Notes: a model not told the origin generated them from the letters alone. A stretch of DNA of 7,030 nt from Desulfobacterales bacterium (GCA_022361315.1 JAKSBB010000524.1:1-7030), one strand, 5' to 3'; positions 1-6,599 are shown, numbered from the stretch's first letter. Program-made: numbers and translations.

Positions 1-306
1 CAGGCCTGCGATCAAAAAAGAGATGATCAGTATCCTCTGCCAGAGAATATAGTTGTCCTGCTTATATCCCCGGCGATAAAACCTGATCATCACATGCCGG
101 ACCAGGACAAAGGCGATGTTGATTAAGCACCAGGCAATGAGCTGCTGCCTTGGGATCACATTCCAGAGAACGATGACAAGGATGATGGAATTGACAAGGG
201 TGGAAGACATGCTCGTGAAAAGGTTTTTCACAAGTATATTGGTCCGTTCAATCTCTATAAAGGTTGCCCGGTCTGGTTCCCCGGCTGTGTTTTTGTTAAA
301 TTCCAT
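1..306 (-). CDS. N-terminal part of a multi-pass membrane protein, possibly a membrane-sensor signalling protein (runs off the left edge)
   Basis: The minus strand is open for 102 codons from an ATG at 306-304 to the window edge, so only the N-terminus is present. A GGGGA Shine-Dalgarno-like sequence (315-319) lies 8 bases upstream of the ATG, which supports this start. The protein begins with about 30 polar residues (MEFNKNTAGEPDRATF...), then shows hydrophobic stretches at roughly residues 36-50, 56-74 and 90-102. Short basic turns separate them (VIPRQQ, RFYRRGYKQDN). That layout (a helix ending in LWNVIP, a second helix starting LIAWCLINIAF and ending in a basic FYRR turn, then a third helix) resembles the membrane input domains that precede histidine kinase or GGDEF modules. 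This is an inference from pattern; no output domain is in the window. It has its own gap and possible promoter, so it is probably not part of the division operon. Confidence 0.75.
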   Translation of the reverse strand, partial: MEFNKNTAGEPDRATFIEIERTNILVKNLFTSMSSTLVNSIILVIVLWNVIPRQQLIAWCLINIAFVLVRHVMIRFYRRGYKQDNYILWQRILIISFLIAGL

Positions 307-314
307 ATATTGAA

Positions 315-319
315 TCCCC
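315..319 (-). promoter_or_regulatory. Ribosome binding site of the left-edge membrane protein gene
   Basis: The minus strand reads GGGGA followed by 8 bases and the ATG at 306. The spacing and purine content fit a Shine-Dalgarno site and support the chosen start. Confidence 0.5.
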
Positions 320-406
320 GGCAAACAGGTAAGCATCCAAAACGCGGTGAATTGCCCGGTCGCCGTTTATACCTGCGGAAAAAGCCGTCGGGCCTGATCG
401 CAGAAC

Positions 407-427
407 ATAATAGTAAACAGTGTTTAC
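407..427 (-). promoter_or_regulatory. Perfect inverted repeat next to a -10-like box: candidate operator and promoter for the left-edge gene
   Basis: Positions 413-427 form a perfect 7-1-7 inverted repeat (GTAAACA, G, TGTTTAC). On the minus strand it is followed at once by TATTAT (412-407), five of six bases matching the -10 consensus TATAAT. The repeat would then fill the spacer between -35 and -10, a common position for a repressor operator of TetR or similar dimeric type. No good -35 box is present (CTTTTA at a 17-base spacing), so the promoter may be weak or need an activator. The predicted transcript would have a leader of about 95 bases before the ATG at 306. The symmetry is seen directly; the regulatory role is inferred. 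Confidence 0.4.
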
Positions 428-430
428 GAT

Positions 431-470
431 AAAAGCCTATTCCCGGATAAAAAACAAGGGCTTTTTTTTT
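431..470. terminator. Weak terminator-like hairpin with A/T tracts after the dcw operon
   Basis: AAAAGCC (431-437) can pair with GGCTTTT (459-465) around a loop of 21 bases, and a run of T residues continues to 470 on the plus strand. Read on the minus strand, the direction of all genes here, the hairpin ends in GGCTTTTATCG, so the U tract is short. The element could act in both directions but is poor by the usual criteria because the stem is AT-rich and the loop is long. Its place between the last operon gene and the next promoter is what makes termination likely here. Confidence 0.3.
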
Positions 471-475
471 ACCGG

Positions 476-500
476 TCTTACACCGGGGCGGTGTTTAAGA
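476..500 (-). other. Bulged stem-loop 28 bases after the radical SAM gene stop codon
   Basis: ACACCG (480-485) pairs with CGGTGT (489-494) around a GGG/CCC loop of three bases. The stem extends by TCTT (476-479) pairing with AAGA (497-500), leaving a two-base bulge, for ten pairs in total. On the minus strand the next bases are CCGGTAAAAA, so there is no U tract and this is not a standard intrinsic terminator alone. It may protect the 3' end of the operon mRNA or work together with the A/T tracts at 431-470. Confidence 0.45.
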
Positions 501-528
501 TGAATTTCAGCCGGACTTTCCCGGATAC

Positions 529-2217
529 CTATCTGATGCAGATCCGGCAGTCGGCGCAGGGCTTCATGGGGCAGGAGGCAGAGATTTTTTCATCTTTTGC
601 CCTGAAATACTCCTTGAGCAGAAAATCATCAGCAACCCTGTGGGAGAGGATGTTCCAGGGTAAAAGGGCAGCAGGATCACGGGATTTTTCTTTATAGATG
701 ACAAGATCGCAGTATGCTTTTTCCATTTTCATGGCCCGGGTCCAGCCGTGTTCAAGGGCCAGTTCAATTAGATCTGCGGCTTTTCTGTCGCCCAGGGAGA
801 GCAGGGCATGGGTCTTTGCCTGGCGGAGGGATTCAAAGTTCAGGGTGACATTGGCGGTTCTTTTTAATCCGTTGCGGATGATGGCCACCCGTTTCTTAAG
901 CTCCTTTTCACCGTTCATGGCAGACCATTGGAAGGGGGTGCAGGGCTTGGGGATGAAGGGGTTGATGCTCAGGGTGATGGTGCCGATTTTTTTCTTTTTC
1001 CTTGAGGCGTCAAGAAAGACGGATTTAATTTCCCGGGTCAGGTCGACGATGGCCTGGACATCTTCTGCGGTTTCAAAGGGCAGGCCGATCATGAAGTAAA
1101 GGCGAAGATTGATAATGCCTTTGTCCACAAGGGAGCCGGCAGCTTTCAGGATCTGTTCCCTGGTCAGTTTCTTGTTTATGATACTCCTCATTCGCTTGGA
1201 CCCGGCTTCCGGGGCGATGGTGGCTGTTTTAACGCCGGAGCCGGACAGGATGGAGATGATATTGTCATCCAGTTTGTCGGCCCGCAGGGATGAAAAGGAG
1301 AGGCGCATTCCCCTCTCTTTTCCGTACTGGCAGATCTGTCCGATATCCGGGTGGTCCAGGACTGCCGAACTGACCAGGCCTAGTTTGTCGGTTTTTCCGG
1401 CAGCTTCGTCAATGGCCTCCTTCAGGGTATCCAGGGGATAGATCCTCGGGGGGCGGTAGATATATCCTGCCGTGCAGAACCGGCAGCCGTGGGGGCAGCC
1501 TTTGAGGGTTTCGATCAGGAAGATATCCTTGAATGCCGTGCCTGAGGTCATGATGGCTGTGGTGGTTTTAACCTCTGACAGCTCAGACAGGTACTGTACC
1601 TCAATTCTGCCGGGAGGGGAGGCGGGTTCACCGTAGAGGAGCGGTGAATGATTGGCCGGAACATAGGCCCCTTTCATCCGGGTTTCTACGCCGGATAACA
1701 GGGACTCCCGGTTTTTCGCCTTTTGGTAAATATCAAAAAAGGGCTGTAAAAGGCATTCAGCCTCCCCTAGAAGGAAAAGGTCCACAAAGGGGGCAATGGG
1801 TTCAGGATTTAAAAAACAGGCGACTCCCCCCGCGACCACCAGGGGGTGGATGTGGTTTCGATCAGATGACCGCAGGGGGATGCCTGTTGCCCTTAACAGT
1901 TTTGCTAAGTGCAGAAAGTCGTTCTCAAAGGAGATTGAGAACAGGATCATGTCAAATTGATCCAGGGGCAAACCGGTTTCAAGGCTTTTTATTGCAGGGC
2001 TTTTTTCCCGGGTGTCAGGTAAAAAGACCCGTTCGCACGCCACATTCTCATTCCGGTTGGCCAGCCGGTAAACGGTCTGGAACCCGAGAGAAGACATGCC
2101 GGCCTTATAGGTGTTGGGGTAGACCAATGCGACTTTGATCAACCCGCGGCCCCGCTTGACAATGGCGCCCTGTTCGTCAACAGGGGCCATGCGGGCCGGT
2201 TTACGCCTCTTTTTCAT
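529..2217 (-). CDS. Radical SAM protein with N-terminal B12-binding-type (Rossmann-like) domain, function unknown
   Basis: This 562-residue protein is a radical S-adenosylmethionine enzyme. Residues about 26-165 form an N-terminal alpha/beta region (VALVYPNTY, then LVVAGGVACFLNPEPIAPFV and FLLGEAE) like the B12-binding-type domains placed before many radical SAM cores. The DxHxxG cobalamin motif is not evident. The core spans roughly 229-425, with the [4Fe-4S] motif C241-P-H-G-C245-R-F-C248, then APEAGSKRMR (335-344), FMIGLPFETAEDV (375-387) and NPFIPKPCTPFQW (419-431). These are typical of the uncharacterised B12-binding-domain radical SAM group. The C-terminus carries C549-x4-C554-x2-C557-x2-C560, which could bind a second metal centre. 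The ATG lies three bases after the ftsZ stop codon with only a weak GGA Shine-Dalgarno element, so translation is probably coupled to ftsZ. A substrate cannot be named; a link to division or envelope chemistry is suggested only by position. Confidence 0.9.
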   Translation of the reverse strand: MKKRRKPARMAPVDEQGAIVKRGRGLIKVALVYPNTYKAGMSSLGFQTVYRLANRNENVACERVFLPDTREKSPAIKSLETGLPLDQFDMILFSISFENDFLHLAKLLRATGIPLRSSDRNHIHPLVVAGGVACFLNPEPIAPFVDLFLLGEAECLLQPFFDIYQKAKNRESLLSGVETRMKGAYVPANHSPLLYGEPASPPGRIEVQYLSELSEVKTTTAIMTSGTAFKDIFLIETLKGCPHGCRFCTAGYIYRPPRIYPLDTLKEAIDEAAGKTDKLGLVSSAVLDHPDIGQICQYGKERGMRLSFSSLRADKLDDNIISILSGSGVKTATIAPEAGSKRMRSIINKKLTREQILKAAGSLVDKGIINLRLYFMIGLPFETAEDVQAIVDLTREIKSVFLDASRKKKKIGTITLSINPFIPKPCTPFQWSAMNGEKELKKRVAIIRNGLKRTANVTLNFESLRQAKTHALLSLGDRKAADLIELALEHGWTRAMKMEKAYCDLVIYKEKSRDPAALLPWNILSHRVADDFLLKEYFRAKDEKISASCPMKPCADCRICIR

Positions 2218-2220
2218 GGA

Positions 2221-3528
2221 CTAGTCCGCTTTACGTCTAAGGAATGTCGGTACCTCCAGGTCATCGTTGTCAAAGTTCATGCCGTAATCCGGGACAATAT
2301 TTTCATCGCCGACCACCCGTTTCTGGGTGACCCTTACCGGATTGTCAAATTCGTTCCAGTTTGCCAGGTCCTCTTCCGTGGCATCCCTTACCACACCCCT
2401 GGCAATGACTTCTTTCTGGCCTGTGGGCTGGGTCATGGGATGGCCTGCCGGCTGTCCCGCATCCTGGGCAGGGGCGGCATAGGACTGGGAGGCGTAAGCC
2501 GGACGGGAGGCGGCAACAGGCTGGGCCGGTTTAGGGTCAAACCGGTGCATGTTTTCCGCAAGCGCGGGCTCTTCCTGTCCGATACCCGTGGCAATAACGG
2601 TGATGCGCATTTCATCACCCAGCTCTTCATCAAAGGTCTGGCCCCAGATGATCTCTGCTTCGTCGCCCACTTCCTGGTAGATGCGGTCGGAGGCTTCGGT
2701 CATCTCATCCAGTGTCAGGTCGGAGCTGGAGGTGATGTTCATGAGAACGCCCTTGGCCCCTGAGATGGAGATGTCTTCCAGCAGGGGATGGGAAATGGCT
2801 TTTTCAGCCGCTTCCGTGGCGCGGTCTTCGCCTGAGGCAATACCGATACCCATGAGGGCCTTTCCGGATTTCTGCATGGTTGCCTTTACATCGGCAAAGT
2901 CAAGGTTGACATGGCCGGGCATCATGATCAGGTCGGTGATTCCCTTGACGGAATGGTGAAGGATCTCATCCGCCTTGATATACATGTCTTTGAGGCGGGC
3001 GCCTTTGGGGGCGATTCCCCTGAGCCTGTCGTTGGGAATGGTAATCACGGTATCGGTGATGCCGTGCAGTTTGTCCAGGCCTTCCAGGGCCAGTTTTTCC
3101 CTTTTCTTTCCTTCAAAGGAAAAGGGTTTTGAGGCCACGGCAACGGTGAGGATGCCCAGGTCTTTACAGATTTCCGCAATGATGGGGGCTGCGCCTGTTC
3201 CGGTGCCGCCGCCGAAACCTGCCGTGATAAATACCATGTGGCTGTCTGCCAGTGCATCACGGATCTCATCCATGCTTTCAAGGGCTGCTTCCCGTCCCTT
3301 GTTGGGATCTGCGCCTGCGCCAAGGCCCTCTGTCAGGGCCACGCCCAGCTGGATCTTCATCTCTGCCTTGGACTGTTCCAGTGCCTGGGCATCGGTATTG
3401 GCCACGATGAACTTGACGCCCTGAAGTTTGGCGTCGATCATGTTGTTGACCGCGTTACCGCCGGCACCGCCAACACCGATAACCTTTATTTTTGCCGAAT
3501 TGTCGTTCTCCACATAAGAAAAAGTCAT
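2221..3528 (-). CDS. ftsZ: Cell division protein FtsZ (tubulin-like GTPase)
   Basis: FtsZ polymerises with GTP at mid-cell to form the Z ring that recruits the divisome. Numbering from the chosen ATG at 3528, the 435-residue protein has GVGGAGGNAVNNM near residues 18-30. The tubulin signature GFGGGTGTGAAP is at about 104-115, and the T7 loop with the catalytic aspartates, NLDFADVK, at about 208-215. A Pro/Ala/Gln-rich linker runs from about 319 to 420. The conserved C-terminal peptide DLEVPTFLRR, which binds FtsA, lies five residues before the end. A GTG six bases upstream (3534) would lengthen the protein by two residues, but it falls inside the Shine-Dalgarno sequence, so ATG is preferred. 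The gene sits 19 bases after ftsA and 3 bases before the radical SAM gene. The linker stretch around ANWNEFDNPVRV (about 389-400) looks structured rather than random and may be lineage-specific. Confidence 0.98.
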   Translation of the reverse strand: MTFSYVENDNSAKIKVIGVGGAGGNAVNNMIDAKLQGVKFIVANTDAQALEQSKAEMKIQLGVALTEGLGAGADPNKGREAALESMDEIRDALADSHMVFITAGFGGGTGTGAAPIIAEICKDLGILTVAVASKPFSFEGKKREKLALEGLDKLHGITDTVITIPNDRLRGIAPKGARLKDMYIKADEILHHSVKGITDLIMMPGHVNLDFADVKATMQKSGKALMGIGIASGEDRATEAAEKAISHPLLEDISISGAKGVLMNITSSSDLTLDEMTEASDRIYQEVGDEAEIIWGQTFDEELGDEMRITVIATGIGQEEPALAENMHRFDPKPAQPVAASRPAYASQSYAAPAQDAGQPAGHPMTQPTGQKEVIARGVVRDATEEDLANWNEFDNPVRVTQKRVVGDENIVPDYGMNFDNDDLEVPTFLRRKAD

Positions 3529-3533
3529 ATCCA

Positions 3534-3539
3534 CCTCCC
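3534..3539 (-). promoter_or_regulatory. Strong ribosome binding site of ftsZ
   Basis: The minus strand reads AGGGAGGTGGATATG. GGGAGG (3539-3534) lies 5 bases before the ATG at 3528, close to the ideal Shine-Dalgarno sequence. It overlaps the alternative GTG at 3534-3532 and so rules that codon out as the main start. Confidence 0.8.
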
Positions 3540-3547
3540 TAAGGTAA

Positions 3548-4774
3548 TTAAATAATATCTTTAAACCACTGTTTCATTCTGTTTAATACGGAGTTAAAAC
3601 CCTGTGTATCCGTCCGTCGGACATCCACTTTACTGCTCGCATTGGATCCGAAGATGACAAGGCCCACCCCTGTTGCATAGGCCGGGTTTTTAACGATGTC
3701 CTTGAGCCCGCCGATGCGATTGGGCTCTCCCACCCTGACCGGTACACTGAACACGGATTCCGCAAGTTCGGTGATCCCGTCCAGGACCACGCTGCCGCCG
3801 GTGAGGACAAAACCGGCGGGAAAGGAATTCTCAAGTCCGTTGGAAAAGAGTTCCTGCCTGAGCAGGGTAAATATCTCTTCCACCCGGGGTTCCAGGATCT
3901 CTGCCAGGATTCCCCTGGACAGCCGCTTGGGATCCCGTCCGCCCACTGCCGGTACTTCAATGGTGGCACCGGATCTTACGTTTTCCGGTACGCAGGTGCC
4001 GTGTTCTATCTTGATTTTTTCCGCTTCAGGCAGGGGGGTCCGCAGCCCGATGGAAATATCGTTGGTCAGGTTGTGACCGCCCACGGTGAGCTCGTAGATA
4101 AATTTTACATTGTTGTCCTTGAACAGGGCCAGGTCTGTCGTACCCCCGCCCATATCCGCAAGGACACAGCCAAGCTCCTTTTCTTCATCCGTGAGAACGG
4201 CCTGGCCTGATGCCAGGGATTCCAGGACAATGTCGCAAACCTCAAGTCCTGCCTTGTTACAGCATTTGACAATGTTCCGGGCGGAGGACACCGCCCCTGT
4301 AACAATGTGAATCTTTGCCTCAAGGCGGATGGCTGTCATGCCCACCGGGTTCTGGATGGATTCCATGTCATCCACGATAAACTCCTGGGGAATAACATGG
4401 AGGATCTCCCGGTCCGTGGGAATGGCAACGGCCTTGGCTGCGTCAATGACGCGTTCCACATCACTTTCCGTGATTTCCCGTCCTTTTATGGCAATGATGC
4501 CGTGGCTGTTGAATCCTTTGATGTGATTGCCTGCAATGCCAACATACACAGAGGAAATATCACAGCCGGCCATGAGCTCGGCCTCTTCGATCGCCTTTTT
4601 GATCGAGTCAACCGTGGACTCGATATTGACAACCGAACCTTTGCGCAAGCCTGTGGAGGGATGGGAGCCGACACCGATGATGTTGACCTCGTCATCCAGC
4701 ATCTCGCCCACCACCGCACATATCTTGGTGGTGCCGATATCCAGACCTACCAGTATTTTTTCATTTCCCTGCAA
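3548..4774 (-). CDS. ftsA: Cell division protein FtsA (actin-like membrane tether of FtsZ)
   Basis: FtsA binds the FtsZ C-terminal peptide and anchors the Z ring to the inner membrane, then helps activate the divisome. The 408-residue protein shows the actin/Hsp70-type ATPase elements: phosphate 1 loop VGLDIGTTKICAVVGE (9-24), phosphate 2 loop CVLADMGGGTTDLALF (203-218), and the adenosine motif GFVLTGGSVVLDGI (321-334). The FtsA-specific SHS2/1C subdomain lies about residues 83-160. The last 15 residues or so (FNSVLNRMKQWFKDII) form the expected amphipathic membrane-targeting helix. The start is a TTG at 4774, one base after the ftsQ stop, preceded by GGGGG with a 6-base spacer. No in-frame ATG precedes the phosphate 1 loop, so this non-ATG start is well supported. 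Length is normal for the family. Confidence 0.97.
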   Translation of the reverse strand: MQGNEKILVGLDIGTTKICAVVGEMLDDEVNIIGVGSHPSTGLRKGSVVNIESTVDSIKKAIEEAELMAGCDISSVYVGIAGNHIKGFNSHGIIAIKGREITESDVERVIDAAKAVAIPTDREILHVIPQEFIVDDMESIQNPVGMTAIRLEAKIHIVTGAVSSARNIVKCCNKAGLEVCDIVLESLASGQAVLTDEEKELGCVLADMGGGTTDLALFKDNNVKFIYELTVGGHNLTNDISIGLRTPLPEAEKIKIEHGTCVPENVRSGATIEVPAVGGRDPKRLSRGILAEILEPRVEEIFTLLRQELFSNGLENSFPAGFVLTGGSVVLDGITELAESVFSVPVRVGEPNRIGGLKDIVKNPAYATGVGLVIFGSNASSKVDVRRTDTQGFNSVLNRMKQWFKDII

Positions 4775-4775
4775 G

Positions 4776-5690
4776 TTAAACCCCCTTTTCTATAGTGTTG
4801 TGCAGAGCGTCATCCGTCATGGTCTTCACAAATATTTTTTCGATGTTGAACAGGTCCATGGCCAGAATGACCTTTGACGGAAAATGGGTTTCCATGTATT
4901 TTGATATTGTTTTTGCCCTGGCAATTTTTTCCTCGAAACGCCCGAACCCCAGTTTAATGGGGATCAGCTCAGAGGAGGCACCCTCCAGATTTGAATTCTC
5001 CGTTGACGTCCGGTTGTAAGTGTCATGGGACTGGATCGTGACGCCGAAGTTTTCATCCCCGTGGATGTGTTTGACCTTGCCTAAGCCCCGGACCTTGAGC
5101 AGGTCCATGATGGCGTTGAACAATTCCCCCTCAAACAGATAGGTATTGTTGGACAGGCTGAGATCCACACCGGAAATTACGGGGAGGGCGTAGAGTTTGT
5201 CCTTTTCCGGCTCATACTCCTTGAAAGGGACGCCCTGGGTGTTGATCACGATATCCGCCAGGTTCTCGATGGTTACGATGGCCAGGGGCTCCTGTTCCTC
5301 AATGGTGATGTTCAGAGCGGTGAACAGGTCCCGGCTCACCGTTGCTCTGGCAACCCAGGGATGGGATTCCAGCTGCCGCTCCACCGCTGCCAGGTGGATG
5401 TCGAACAGGTTGGCCGGCTGGTCCAGGCCGGAACGGGTGATCAGTTCCTCCCGACTCACCCGGTGGATACCCTGGATATGGATATCCTTGATGGTAAAGA
5501 AGGGGCTCTGGACCACAGCATCATGGGCATAGATGACGCCCAGGCTCATGGCAACAACGGTTAGCACCGGGATAATGATCCGGAACAGAGACAGTCCTTT
5601 GCGGTCGCCGGCGTCTTTTGGTTTTCCGTCAGCTGCAGCCTTTGCGGACTCGGGCTTATACCGATTCTGTTTTACACGTTTAGTCACCAA
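4776..5690 (-). CDS. ftsQ: Cell division protein FtsQ (POTRA-domain divisome scaffold)
   Basis: FtsQ is a bitopic inner-membrane protein that links early and late divisome proteins through FtsB and FtsL. The 304-residue product has a basic cytoplasmic tail (1-33), one membrane helix (about 34-55, LFRIIIPVLTVVAMSLGVIYA), and a periplasmic POTRA domain (about 64-134). The POTRA domain includes FTIKDIHIQGIHRVSREELI, NLFDIHL and HPWVARATVSRDLFTALNITI. The FtsQ/DivIB beta domain continues to about 290, with PVISGVD and IKLGFGRFEEKIARA. A polar Ser/Thr/Asn-rich stretch at about 222-243 looks like an extra loop. The start is either TTG at 5690 or GTG at 5687. An AGAGG sequence at 5700-5704 gives better spacing to TTG (9 bases) than to GTG (12 bases), so TTG is used here with some doubt. 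The 5' end overlaps the murB stop. Confidence 0.92.
   Translation of the reverse strand: MVTKRVKQNRYKPESAKAAADGKPKDAGDRKGLSLFRIIIPVLTVVAMSLGVIYAHDAVVQSPFFTIKDIHIQGIHRVSREELITRSGLDQPANLFDIHLAAVERQLESHPWVARATVSRDLFTALNITIEEQEPLAIVTIENLADIVINTQGVPFKEYEPEKDKLYALPVISGVDLSLSNNTYLFEGELFNAIMDLLKVRGLGKVKHIHGDENFGVTIQSHDTYNRTSTENSNLEGASSELIPIKLGFGRFEEKIARAKTISKYMETHFPSKVILAMDLFNIEKIFVKTMTDDALHNTIEKGV
4781..4785 (-). promoter_or_regulatory. Ribosome binding site of ftsA inside the ftsQ 3' end
   Basis: GGGGG on the minus strand lies six bases before the TTG start of ftsA and within the last codons of ftsQ (Lys-Gly-Val-stop). It decides the unusual start codon and implies translational coupling between the two genes. 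Confidence 0.55.
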
Positions 5691-6594
5691 TGGTTTTCAC
5701 CTCTGCTTCAAGTTTGATATTGAACTTCTCAAACACAATTTCCTTTACCTTTGTTGCCAGGGCCAAAATGTCACTGCAATCCGCATTGTCATGGTTGACG
5801 ATGAAATTGGCGTGCAGATCCGACACCATGGCCCCTCTGTGGGTGGTTCCCTTACACCCGGCCTGTTCGATGAGCCAACCGGCCGGTTTGTCCGGGGACG
5901 GGTTTTTGAAAAAGCAGCCGCCGCTGGCTTTGGACACCGGCTGACTGGCATTTTTTGCCTTCAGGTTGGCTTCGAATGCAGACTTCACCTGGTCCTTGTC
6001 TGCAGATGTCAACGTCAGTGTGGCACCGAGAATAATGCGGCCGTCCAGGTCCAGGTGTCTGTAGGAGAAGTTCAGGTCCGCAGCATTCAGTGTGCTTACT
6101 TCCAGGGTTTCAGAATCAAGTACGTCAACCGAGCTGACGATGGCCGCCATATCACTGCCGTGGGAGCCCGCGTTCATTATGATGGCGCCCCCGAGGGTGC
6201 CCGGGATTCCGGCGGCCCATTCAAGCCCTGAAAATCCTTTATCTGCTGCTGTCCGGCAGAGTTTACCCAGTCTGTCTCCGGCCATTGCCGTAAGGCTGAT
6301 AACACCGTCGTCTTCCACAAACTGAAGGTCGTTTTTCAGGGCGGTCAGCACAATAACCAGTCCCCGTATGCCAGTGTCCGTTACCAGGGTGTTGCTGCCG
6401 CCGCCGAGAACCGTAACCGGCACATTGCTTTTTCTTGCCGTTTTCAGCAGGGCTATCAGTGTATCAACACTTTCCGGCCGGGCCAGAACATCCGCAGGAC
6501 CGCCTACCCTGAAGCTGGTGTAGCGGCTCAGGGGGGCATTGACTTCAACGTCAAACCCCTGAAAGGTCTCGGTATGTCCGTGGGATAGGGTCAT
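5680..6594 (-). CDS. murB: UDP-N-acetylenolpyruvoylglucosamine reductase MurB
   Basis: MurB is the cytoplasmic FAD enzyme that reduces UDP-GlcNAc-enolpyruvate with NADPH to UDP-N-acetylmuramate. That is the second committed step of peptidoglycan synthesis, and the product is the substrate of MurC. The 304-residue protein has the FAD-binding half first: PLSRYTSFRVGGPADVLARP (21-40), VLGGGSNTLV (62-71) and LEWAAGIPGTLGGAIIMNAG (124-143). The catalytic Arg is in FSYRH (R179), the proton-donor loop is GGCFFKNP (225-232), and the final catalytic Glu is in LEAEVKTIG (E298). The short length and compact C-terminal domain suggest the type II class. The proton-donor position that is Ser in E. coli (S229) is Cys227 here. 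The ATG at 6594 is five bases after the murC stop. The Shine-Dalgarno sequence is weak, so coupling to murC is likely. Confidence 0.97.
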   Translation of the reverse strand: MTLSHGHTETFQGFDVEVNAPLSRYTSFRVGGPADVLARPESVDTLIALLKTARKSNVPVTVLGGGSNTLVTDTGIRGLVIVLTALKNDLQFVEDDGVISLTAMAGDRLGKLCRTAADKGFSGLEWAAGIPGTLGGAIIMNAGSHGSDMAAIVSSVDVLDSETLEVSTLNAADLNFSYRHLDLDGRIILGATLTLTSADKDQVKSAFEANLKAKNASQPVSKASGGCFFKNPSPDKPAGWLIEQAGCKGTTHRGAMVSDLHANFIVNHDNADCSDILALATKVKEIVFEKFNIKLEAEVKTIGD

Positions 6595-6599
6595 CGTCT

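Noticed and set aside
1644..2138. Open frame of 164 codons on the plus strand opposite the radical SAM gene
   Set aside because: The protein is rich in Gly, Pro and Arg with no recognisable pattern, as expected of a shadow frame.
2218..2227. Ten-base perfect palindrome GGACTAGTCC across the ftsZ stop codon
   Set aside because: It has no loop and so cannot fold well in RNA, it is short, and its position is explained by coding and stop codon constraints.
3529..3534. GTG start for ftsZ six bases upstream of the ATG
   Set aside because: The GTG overlaps the GGGAGG Shine-Dalgarno sequence and leaves no spacer; the ATG has a 5-base spacer.
3541..3600. AT-rich end of ftsA as an internal ftsZ promoter (TATTAT near 3550)
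   Set aside because: No acceptable -35 box is found at 16-18 bases, and the AT-rich run is part of the FtsA C-terminal helix codons and stop.
4307..4795. Open frame of 162 codons on the plus strand opposite ftsA
   Set aside because: It is fully antisense to the conserved FtsA coding sequence and shows no domain or ribosome binding site of note.
5533..6231. Open frame of 232 codons on the plus strand, opposite murB and the 5' end of ftsQ
   Set aside because: It lies antisense to strongly recognisable murB and ftsQ, its translation has no family character, and long antisense frames are common opposite GC-biased codons.
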